A DNA stretch of 64,000 nucleotides from Aspergillus flavus (lineage: Eukaryota > Ascomycota > Eurotiomycetes > Eurotiales > Aspergillaceae). The stretch lies in NCBI RefSeq assembly GCF_009017415.1, contig NC_092407.1:3224001-3288000 (forward strand). Direction: 5' to 3'. The notes below the pieces were generated by a model. It ran no database searches, had not been told where the DNA came from, and saw only the letters and a program-made list of their open reading frames with translations. Below, piece after piece: positions 12,091 through 21,500 of the stretch; positions within the stretch are counted from its first letter, which is position 1; each line of letters begins with the position of its first letter. The translations under genes were made by a program, and so were the position numbers.

Positions 12091-12791
12091 TTTTGTGCCA
12101 GCCTCCTTGGACGAATGCTACCCATATCGATTGTTCCCCATATCCGTTCACCGATCACATCATAGACAGGAGGAGATGGCTACCGGACTCTGTCTGCAGC
12201 CAATACCGCACCCTCGTTCTCACTGCTGAGCTTAGGAGCCCAGAAAAAAGATTAGAAAATAAAGCTAACCCAGCAGATGCAACATACTGCAGAAAGAGTG
12301 ATTAGGACACAGACAGCATGCAGCAACGTATCTTGGCCTACCATAACCATACCATCCTCAACGCCTCAAGATACGGCTCCTTAACCAAAACTTGCCTCTT
12401 CCCATTCAGGCCCTTGATCACGTCTAGACCCGAAGCTGCCAAATCCCTATTTGACCCTATGCCTTCTCATCCCTAAGCTGTTTCACCACACCCACTTTCG
12501 CAGCATTTATCTGTTTTCTAGAACATAACATCACCAACAACAATAACAGAGACAGCTGTTGCAAGCGACTGTATAAACGCTATTACGATAGCTACACCAG
12601 CCTTATAATATAATATAATAGTAGCTTATATAGTAAGGATAAGGTATTAATGCTTACGCAGACCTAAAGAAAGTAATCAGGCCGCTTATAGTTATGTTAC
12701 AGTAAGAATTAATAAACTATGGTAGGAAGTAATAGGTTAGTGACTAGAACATGATATCATCCGCTGACTCGGTGATACAGGGTCCAGTCAT
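12091..12791. other. AT-rich spacer with a possible coding relic
   Basis: Positions about 12600-12640 are a TA-rich tract of the kind left by repeat-induced mutation in fungi, though I cannot show that. On the minus strand about 12450-12339 reads as a coding-like tail (GLDVIKGL...QVLVKEPYLEAL) and, in another frame, VGVVKQLRDEKA before a stop near 12472. I do not recognise the family. Confidence 0.35.
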
Positions 12792-13095
12792 GTGAATTTC
12801 AAGCAGCGTTACCTCAAATCAACCTCCCTGCAGGAAGGACGAGAGACGATCGGTAGGGCATTAGTTGACAAGATGGTCCACTCCTATCCGTATCATTTGC
12901 TCCCCGATGATGCAGAGATAGATAGCCATGCACCTCTGCATACCTACCGCATTGACTCGCTTTCTCGCGGTAGAGCTACTCGTATGTAATTAGATCACCA
13001 ACGAATTCACTGCGGGTTTGGTAGTACTGGATGTCATGTGTGGAGCGACCTTGACCACGGTAGATATCCTCAGCCCAAACATCTGTTGTGGAGAT
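12792..13095 (+). pseudogene. Relic acyl-carrier domain of a highly reducing polyketide synthase
   Basis: This reads as the C-terminal ACP domain of a fungal reducing PKS, which carries the growing chain on a phosphopantetheine arm. The linker and helix 1 (KSTSLQEG, then IGRALVDKM) are followed by LLPDDAEID, APLHTY and IDSL, whose Ser would be the pantetheine site. Then the frame breaks near 12965; one frame over it continues AVEL, meets a TAG at about 12989, and goes on EFTAGLVVLDVM, GATLTTV, matching helix 3 and the end of PKS ACPs. The expected Gly before IDSL is replaced by Arg. No ketoreductase or other PKS domain is visible upstream, so only the last domain remains. Assignment is from pattern memory. 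Confidence 0.62.
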
Positions 13096-14266
13096 GAAAT
13101 CAGATGGACTATATTGTATATGGGACTTTCATGTCTTTCATTGTAGTGGAAATATGAGTAGAAGATATGCCCGTACGAGTATCCTGACAGATCGGTCAAT
13201 AAATGATATACGATAGTTTCATGTGCGACAATCTTGAACCAAAGTATTAACTACCTAATACTCTTTATTGCGGTGGCAATACTTCAAGATGCAGAGGGGC
13301 AGAATGACTATCCGATGTCCAGGCAGTGTCATTTTCACGACTCTGTCTGATACACCACACCATCAATATCAATAAACTTCTTATCTAATAGCCCATAAAT
13401 AATACCAACACCTCCACCGCAAACAGCTAATCTAGAAAGAAGACACAAGTCGAAAAGAAAAGGGCATACAAGCATTTAGTATCGGTTAGTGTAAACTAAA
13501 AATTAACTTAGCATGTTGACCCTAACACTACTACCGGTAGGGGAATAAATTCGGGCTATCAATTATAAGGATGTGTCCGTGCGTGGCATTTAAACGTGCA
13601 TAGGTATTTATGTATAAACATGCATGCTGCATGCATGCTGTACGTGCCGTGCTCCCGGAATGTAAATGTGGGAGATTGATTGGTTGAATTGAGTTTCGGG
13701 GATGATCACTAGTAAGATTATACATACTACCTACCATCTGGTGTCCTGTCTGAAGATCAGTCAACTGAGAGTACCTAACTAGATTGTCGAGAGTATTAGA
13801 AGTATATGTGTTATTTGTCTGCTACGTCTCTGTGATCAGTCATTGTTTTTTCTGCCTATAGAACTTGATGGAGGTAGTGTGGCTCATTGTCTTTGTTACT
13901 GATTTTGCGATGTTTCTAGGGAGGTTGCCCTAGTTGAAGTAGGCCATTTTGTAGTTCTATCTTTACCTTGCGTGTTCGTTGTATGGGAACTAGACCCGTG
14001 GTATGCTAATGTATATTAGGAGTCCTGTATAGCGCGACGCATGCCAGGAAGATATGGCTCTACAGTCCTGAACTAGAAGTCCGAGATTACATCTCTCTGG
14101 GAGCTTCTTGATCGTGTTAAGTATTGTCACATGGACTAGATTATGGTCACGATAGCGATGAAGTTCATTATTATGTCATATAGGGATGGATATAAACGGT
14201 GGAGTCACATTCCCTTCGAAACTAACATGAAAAAGCAAATGCTACCCTCAACCCCATATCAATCAT
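13096..14266. other. Intergenic region, no gene seen
   Basis: No supportable gene. A tandem duplication of the 11-mer CATGCATGCTG lies at 13619-13640. The last few hundred bases are the 3' flank of the thioredoxin gene. Confidence 0.45.
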
Positions 14267-14705
14267 TTATTGCTTGACCAGAGACTGGACGCCGGCCACG
14301 AGGGCAGGAGGGTTGGCGCCAACAACTTCATTCACCTTCTTACCATCCTTGAAGAAGAGAAAAGTGGGCATGGCGCGGACACCAAGCTCGCCAGCGACTT
14401 CGGAGAGATCGTCGACATCGATCTTGTAGAATTTGGCGCCAGTATACTCCTCGCTGAGCCTAGCAAGCTGAGGGGCAATTGCCTTACAAGGACCACACCA
14501 CTCAGCGAAGCAGTCGAGAACGACAAGGTCCTTGGATTCGATAACCTTCTCCTGAAAATCCTTTTTGCTATGGAACAGTTAGTGACATGGGTAACTGAGG
14601 TGACGAAGAAAAGAGAGACAGGGGTGAGAAACAAGTTGTTGTTCGGTGTTTGTGCAAAAGAGTGGAGCCTTACGATTCGATCTTCACAACATTGCCCTCA
14701 GACAT
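14267..14705 (-). CDS. Thioredoxin
   Basis: Small dithiol-disulfide oxidoreductase that keeps protein cysteines reduced and is recycled by NADPH-thioredoxin reductase. Two exons, 14705-14674 and 14567-14267, intron 106 bp, 110 residues, the usual thioredoxin size. The active site WCGPC follows the strand [10 protein letters not shown]; the cis-proline loop is [10 protein letters not shown] and the conserved DVDD strand is present. The call of start at 14705 (MSEGNVV) uses the only ATG in the final reading frame near the fold. However, the same frame stays open for 88 codons upstream, and its last 41 codons look like a mitochondrial presequence; see the separate entry. The product could therefore be cytosolic, mitochondrial or both. 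Confidence 0.93.
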
Positions 14706-14828
14706 GGTGGATGAAGGTGTGAATCGAACGGTGGGGGTAGAGGAAAAAGTTCGTCGAGTGAGATTGAAGTGCGTGCCGACGAAGGGGCGAAGGGAGGTAG
14801 TAGATGCGATTGCTCTGGATGAGATCCT
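14706..14828 (-). other. In-frame presequence-like extension of the thioredoxin
   Basis: Directly upstream of the thioredoxin ATG, 41 sense codons read in frame as a Arg/Ser/Thr-rich, acid-free stretch, starting RISSRAIAST and containing LTRRTFSSTPTVRF, the look of a mitochondrial targeting signal with a cleavage site. No ATG precedes it in this frame before the stop at 14970-14972. Two readings are possible: initiation at a near-cognate codon, or an upstream exon joined at the AG at 14827-14828. A candidate exon is 15049-15012 (ATG, 38 nt, beginning MTRVLSTAAERI, weak GTGTGG donor), which has the right phase. Confidence 0.5.
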
Positions 14829-16188
14829 AACAGGAGAAAGGGAGGAAAGACAAGCAGTGGATGATTTAAAACTAGAGAAGATATTAATTAGCTCCGGGTG
14901 AGGGGCTGATAGAGGGGCACAAAACGAGAATTTAAATCCCGAAATGACGTTGTCCGTTGGCCTGAGGTTTCACGGGATGAATAATCCTCACGGGGTTTCC
15001 CCTGTCCACACCGAATCCTCTCGGCCGCCGTGGAAAGGACGCGGGTCATGGATGAGATTCTATGGTGATGAATAAAATTGCTTACCAAGTCAATCGCGAC
15101 ACTCGCAGGAGACTTTTAAATTGATTGGTCAAGCTAGGAGAGTACATGTTTGGTTACAATGGCGTGGCAATGAGGTAGTTTGGTTGGTCAGTACTGAGTA
15201 GTAGGATGGAGGTTTCAATGGGTGGATGAGTGAGAAGACGCTTCTGGTTCTCCCGCTTCTGCAGGGCAAACTTGCTTAAAGCGGCGGCCCGGGATGGCGT
15301 GCTTCCCGTCGCTTATCAATCAGGAATGGTCTGGATCGGCATTCATTTAGCTACCTCAGGCATTCAAGTAGACAGGTCTAAGAAATCATTGCAATCATAC
15401 GGAAACATTAGAATACTAGTACGGAGTATACGGTGCAATGATTCCTAGGAACAGTCCTAGTATTACATTTATCTCTCAATTTCCTACTCCCAGCTACAGC
15501 CTAGCTACAACAATTATTTCTGCAAGAGTAGTATAGATCCTCAGTCTACGAGAATAAGAGATCTTAACCAGTTACTTATATTATCTTTTTCTCTCATTGC
15601 GACACACTATATTCTCATGCATCATCAATTAACAACTAATATAATATGGCAGTGGGGATAATAAAGGATATGGCAATACTAGAAGAAAAAGCAAGTGACG
15701 TATGCAACAACGACTTGCGTGGTGGAATCAATATATGCATCGAATCGAAGAATGGGATTGCTTCAAGTCTATTGGGAGGATATAGTTCAGAAGAAAATGA
15801 ATCAAATAGAGCCATTAACTTTGCAAACTCATTCAAACTTCAGCTGATGTGGGGGTATCAACAAACACAAGAACTAGCAACGCCCGCGAGCAGAAACAAC
15901 GAGTCGGCACGGGGAAGACATCGAAGAACGAAGTGAACTTATGGCTACGTCAAGCGCCACATGAAACACGTGCAAAACCAACAACACAAAGGAGTGACAA
16001 AGGAAAGTTTCAAAGGAGTGACTGGGGTATATACGAAAGAGACTGATTAAAATACTCTTGAGACGAAAGAACGCCAATGAGAAAATCAAAGATTGGCGAA
16101 TGAATATCACATCACCAAGGTCACGCTCGGTAATAAGACCCCAGTCAAGTTTGGCCATGGACTAACTGCCCGATGTAGCGGCAACGTC
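14829..16188. other. Intergenic region, no gene seen
   Basis: Holds the promoter side of the thioredoxin gene and the 3' flank of the next minus-strand gene. AT-rich between about 15440 and 15650. The frames at 15230-15448 and 15646-15936 have no recognisable feature. A possible upstream thioredoxin exon at 15012-15049 is discussed elsewhere. Confidence 0.4.
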
Positions 16189-18567
16189 CTAATGGCCATG
16201 GCGGCCGTCGTAGTCATCGTTGGTCTCAAAATAAAATTCAGCTGGATGTTCTTCGATAGGACTGAACTCCTCTTCCATAGATATCGCACACATAGACTGG
16301 ACATTATTGAGCAGACCCTCGTTTGACTTGGGCCGGACTGCTGGGTTGACAAGCACAGGACGCTTTGCAATCTCGTCATGCCAGGTCTCCTCGGTTGGCT
16401 CCGGCGCATTGACCATTTCAAAATCGTTGTCTTGCTCACCAAGCACGTGGCTAGCTCTGGTGGCCTCATCGTGGTTGGTGCTAAACTTGACAAGTTGTTC
16501 GTTGCCCAGGATCTCTTCCTCTTTAGGTAGCTCTTCACGCTCTTCGTCCAACCTGTTTCTTGAGGAGCTAAGGCTTGGTCGGGCTGGGGTGCTCGTCCTC
16601 TGAGAAATGCGACGAAGGAATTGACCTGACATCCAAGACCCTTCTGAATCTATCGACGCCAGAGATTGAGATAGGGGAATGTTATCGGCGTCCCCTTCCA
16701 TGCTATCGCCCGTCCAAGAATAGTGACGGTTTCCACGAGCATCCTGAGGTTCCGAATCAGACCCAGGAATTGGGTACTGCGTTTTCTCATGCAATTCAGA
16801 TTTCTCGATTTCCATTTCCGACTGCTCAAAGGGTTCCTCAGGAATATCGGGCGACTGTAGCCGTGAGTCAGGTGGGGATAAAGGTTCGTCACCGAAATGT
16901 TCCCTGAATTTGGACTGGGAACGTTTCATTGTACCGGAATGTAGAAAGGTTTTTGGAGGAACATATGGAGGAGGTCCCGACGACTGTGTCGGAACCTTGA
17001 AAAAAGATTCATGCGATGTGTTCGACGAGAATTCTGAACCACGGTCTTGGAAACGTTCGCGATAGCGCCGCTTGAGGCGCGAGCTACCACGTCTAAATAA
17101 GGAGGTTATTGTGTTCACGCGTCCACTGCTATGATCGGATAGCCGTCGCTCCGAGTCAATAGTTCTGGACACATCCGAGGTAGATTCCCTGCCAAGATTG
17201 TATGCTTGCGAGGACGTCGGACTGTACACCTCGCGTCTTGTCGGTGAATGAGACGGCGATAGAGTGCTACGTGACATACCCATCTCCTGGGATGGAGCGA
17301 AGCTGCGTCGCATACCCAACTTCCGCTCCCGAATGGAGCTATCATCAATGTTACCAATAACATGAACGCTCTCGAATGATTGACGGTCACTCCGTTCGGT
17401 GTCCTTAGAAAGACCCCGTAACCATGAACCAGTAGAAACGCCGGGAGCATTGTATCTTGTCTCGTTTAATCCAGATGCATCTTCAGCGATGCACTCTCTA
17501 GATCCAGCAGGGTGATCGGCACTTGATCGACCTCGCTGATTTTCAGCCATGTCCTGCGATTCACCTTGATGGTCGTGAGTACCACTGGCAATTTCCTCCA
17601 ACCTTTGGCGTTCAGCCGCGCGCTGAAGTTTGCGTTGGAGTTTTTCATATTCTTCGGCTTTCTTCCTCTCCCTCCGTCGACGATCCCTTTCCAGCAGCTC
17701 CCTCAGCGCACCTGCATCAAGGTCGTCGGCCAAGTTGTCGACTCTTTTCTTCGAGTGAAGATTATCCTCTGAAACGGAAACAGCCGTTGCCGTTTCCCTC
17801 CGAGTTGATGCTTCAGATGGTTTTAGACTTCTTGCTGTGGGAACTCGAGGAGCCTCTACATAACGGATAACAGGACGGGGAGTCCAAGCAGCGAAGCCAT
17901 TAACCTTGAACGTGCATGATTCAGAGTAATCAGATAGCGAGGATGTAGAGTCGCGAAGCGGGAGGCTGACGTCAGAAAAGTGTCGGTCTGAACGACGACT
18001 CTGAGCTCTAGGTCCTCTGCGGGTATAGGCAGATCCTTGTTCACCGGGCAAGGTGGAACGACGAGGTATATCAATGGGAGATGAGGACATCAGACGAATT
18101 TCTCGCTCCCTGGCGATCTCGTAGGCCTTTCGCTTGCTTAGCTTTTTCTTCAGAACCGCGGGTCCATTTTCAGAACGATTTTGTCTCCGCAAGGATGCAT
18201 TTCGGGACAAGGAGGGCTGGTCCTGACCGACGGTAGTGCGAGACATATAACCATCCGGGGTCAGACCAGTTCGGGCTGACGAGCCCCGTGCACCTTTCAC
18301 CTGCTCGCTATGTGACGTAGGTGGAGGATATGGAGTCGGTTGTGAAGAGAGAGGCGGTGCATCATGAACAGGACCCGAGAGATCGTCGGCAGGCTGTAAG
18401 TGTCTGTTTTTTTGCCGTTTAGATTTCTTGCGGGAAGGTTTCCTCCCCAATTTGGCATCATCGAGGCTAAGGCGAGGTTCTTGTGGTATATGGACATCAG
18501 CCGCAGCAACTGTATCCAACTGGACAGTATGCCGCTTATTCTTCCGACCAAACGGCCATATCGCCAT
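16189..18567 (-). CDS. Large low-complexity fungal protein of unknown function
   Basis: Single-exon frame of 792 residues, starting MAIWPFGRKNK. I do not know its function. The short hydrophobic-basic N-terminus is followed by Lys/Arg-rich stretches (about residues 40-60), long Ser/Pro/Arg-rich regions with many possible phosphorylation sites, and one charged coiled-coil-like helix at about 285-330 (repeated ERDRRRRERKKAEEYEKL pattern). The C-terminal 200 residues turn acidic, and the protein ends in a Asp/His-rich tail. No enzyme motif or membrane segment is visible. Proteins with this start are found in Aspergillus-type genomes as hypothetical proteins, as far as I recall. The long uninterrupted frame, consistent low-complexity composition and the good start context support a real gene. 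Confidence 0.8.
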   Translation of the reverse strand: MAIWPFGRKNKRHTVQLDTVAAADVHIPQEPRLSLDDAKLGRKPSRKKSKRQKNRHLQPADDLSGPVHDAPPLSSQPTPYPPPTSHSEQVKGARGSSARTGLTPDGYMSRTTVGQDQPSLSRNASLRRQNRSENGPAVLKKKLSKRKAYEIAREREIRLMSSSPIDIPRRSTLPGEQGSAYTRRGPRAQSRRSDRHFSDVSLPLRDSTSSLSDYSESCTFKVNGFAAWTPRPVIRYVEAPRVPTARSLKPSEASTRRETATAVSVSEDNLHSKKRVDNLADDLDAGALRELLERDRRRRERKKAEEYEKLQRKLQRAAERQRLEEIASGTHDHQGESQDMAENQRGRSSADHPAGSRECIAEDASGLNETRYNAPGVSTGSWLRGLSKDTERSDRQSFESVHVIGNIDDSSIRERKLGMRRSFAPSQEMGMSRSTLSPSHSPTRREVYSPTSSQAYNLGRESTSDVSRTIDSERRLSDHSSGRVNTITSLFRRGSSRLKRRYRERFQDRGSEFSSNTSHESFFKVPTQSSGPPPYVPPKTFLHSGTMKRSQSKFREHFGDEPLSPPDSRLQSPDIPEEPFEQSEMEIEKSELHEKTQYPIPGSDSEPQDARGNRHYSWTGDSMEGDADNIPLSQSLASIDSEGSWMSGQFLRRISQRTSTPARPSLSSSRNRLDEEREELPKEEEILGNEQLVKFSTNHDEATRASHVLGEQDNDFEMVNAPEPTEETWHDEIAKRPVLVNPAVRPKSNEGLLNNVQSMCAISMEEEFSPIEEHPAEFYFETNDDYDGRHGH

Positions 18568-21500
18568 GGCGCCTGGTCATATGTTCTTTCGTCCAGCGTA
18601 AGAATTAAACGTGGACGCAGCTGGTTTCGGATGCAGATTCGGACCGGATGACTGGGCTCATGAGGAATGATGGGACTGGAAATCACACGCGACCACCAGA
18701 CAATCTAGATTGTGCCTCGAAGTAAGCAACCAAAATAAATAGAACAGACGGTTCATCCGGCGGCAGTTGAATTGTTGAATCAAGGTTAAACTTTTTTGAC
18801 CTCTTTCTTTTCTAATGAGCGTCACTGAAAAAAGATAACCCGAGACAACTCAAAGCGATAGACAAAAAAAAGTATAAGATGAAAGAGTTGGAAAAGACCC
18901 CCCGGTTGTTGGTATGGACTGGGGGGGTGTGAAAGAGAAACTATTGGTTTAGAACGAACGGGTAGAAAAGACGTAAGTACTGAGCGAGTGCTATTTGTCC
19001 AGGTGAAAGTTAAGACCCTCCGGAACCACACGCCACAAGAAGTGGCAAAAACAAGATAGCTTCCACCGATTACAATCAAGTATCAAAAAAACGAACGAAC
19101 GGGATTGAAGCGAAAGATGACGACGAAGATGAAAGTGAGGACAAGGGAGGAAAGGAAGGAGAAAAGGGAGAAACAAGAAGGAAAAGTGAGCCCAAAAGAC
19201 CAAACCCCAATACCCAAAAGAGTCAAGTCAGTGAGCGAGGGACTGCCAAAGTGACTGCGAGGGCCGAGACAAACAAACCGCCCTTTTTCTGGGTCACTTT
19301 ACCCAGGGGAGCAGGCCTGCTGGTTACACCGCGAGCGCCCCCGGGCCCGGCCGTCACAAGAGGGACCACTAGAACCAGAGGATCTTCCCTCCCCTCCCCC
19401 CAAAAAGAAAAAAAGAATTATGTATAAAAAAATTAAAATAAAATAAAATAGTATCCATATTTCTTTTCCGTCTATTGTTTTACCTTATTATCTCGAAAAT
19501 TACAGGTCAGTCCGAACCGTTCGTTGTCTGCTGATCATTTTATTGTTATCTACATCTCCTTTTTCAAAGTTTGGTTTTCTCCTAAACTTTTGATAATTAT
19601 GCCGAAACGGCTTTTCTCATCTCCAAAACGAAAGCCACCCTAATAGGAGACTTCCTCAATATTCAGTCGGAGCAAAATAACAGAAACAAGCAGGGAAAGA
19701 ATCCAACGCAGGTTGATCATGAAAATTTTCTTCAATTGTGGGGAACTTAATCCACTAGACCAGACTGCCAGATTGAAGCCCAATCCCATTGTTACCACTG
19801 ATTAGGGAGAGACATCATTGGAATTGAATGCCTAGGTACCTTTTAGTACCTGCTTTAGGGACCACTTAGCCATTGATTAGTTAGTATTCAATAGGTTCCA
19901 TCCAAGCGGTGCTCCACTCTCCATACTTAGAAACAGATAGTACAGTACAATACCATCCCGTACAATAATTACCCAGGACCCCGGCAGTACCGTGGCTTCT
20001 TGGGGCCTTGGGTACGTCCCATACGGAGTACTGTTGTCAGTGGTAACAGATGCCTAGAACCATTATTTTCAATAGTTCATCTGCTGCTCCTTTTGGATAT
20101 ACGAGCGTGATGTCATTATAGATTTTTTAGACAGATCAATAATATCTGCAGAATCCTAGTAATATAAGGAAGACCCTGAGCAAAAGTCTTCTTCACCTCT
20201 TAAAGCTGGTACTTCACTGAAGGCTAGGAGATGCACCAAGTACCAGCCTAGCTCTCTCTACGTGTCCCAGACTGCCTACGCATCAGTGCAGTTGGTATCC
20301 TCAGAAGGATGCAATACGTAGATGTACTGTGAGTGAGAGGAAGTGGTACATTAGAGTCTTTGAGACAGCGCTAACACAGCCTCTGATGTCAAAGGGAGTA
20401 AATCACGACATCAACACCTGTTTACGTGTTCCAGAGGCCTTACTAGCCAGTCTACTGCATCCTTTCAGGTGGCTATCTCATTGTTGACGCCTAGTGGACT
20501 CTCTTCATCATAGATTAATTGCCGAAACTCTCTAATCTGAGACCCAAGGCCCGATACTTTAAATAATTTTATCATACAAGACTCTACTTGTCATCCAAGA
20601 TTTCATGATCACACGGTATCTAGAGTTTTATAGCGAACTGACAGCTCCAGGACTCACTATATTACAAACGTAGACTTATACATATTCGTACATAACACGT
20701 TACCCTCTACACCGGTGGATCTCAGAGGAAAAGTAGAAAAGAAATTTCCGAAAGACCGTTGGGTATACTAGCTATATTAAAATGACGACGAACAATGGAG
20801 TGGAATGCTCCGGTGGAGAGGTTTTAAAGCATAACGTCGCACTAAGACTTGGGTAGTTTCGCTTATCCAACGAGGGACAGGCAGCGATACCTATCCTGAC
20901 GGGAAGAACAGCAACAAAAGCCTACCAAAACGAGGAGCACCTTCCGACATTTACCTTTTAGGAGGTGTTCCTCGTACGTTGATATAGTTCAGCTTTTTCA
21001 TCGGTGTTAGCTTCAAGTAACTGAGCTGTAACCAAGCTCCTCCCCGGGCGCTCTTGGGGTGCTTACCGAAAAGAAAAAGTCAGGTACCGTGGTACGTTTA
21101 TGACAGCCACTGACAGGCCCAGGCGCAGGGGCCATGCCGTGCAGAACCCATGGATGTAACGGTCGAGCCTCCATTTTTAGGTAACTTTCCAGAGCGTGGG
21201 GCTTTGTTTTTCCTACTAATCTCTTAGGTTCCAAACTTCATCTTCAGACGTTCAGATTTCAGTGTTCCTTTTGTCGATCACTTCGTGACTTCCTCCGAGA
21301 ATATGCCAGTCGGTGCAGGTCTGGCCGTCCTAGTCGCATATGTGGGTATGGAACTCATTTCCAATTATTATTATTCGAACAATCTCCCAGAGCGTAATGC
21401 CAGAGTTTTTCCGGAACAAATATCTCAATTTCATTAGACAGTATCCACCCAGTTTATTATGCCTTGCAGATTGGATCCTCGCGATTAAATGCTGGATTTG

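Noticed and set aside
12600..12720. TA-rich tract as a transposon terminal region
   Set aside because: No terminal inverted repeats, target-site duplication or transposase fragment could be seen.
15646..15936. 96-codon plus-strand frame MAVGIIKDMAIL
   Set aside because: Lies in the likely 3' flank of a minus-strand gene; no motif or homology sense.
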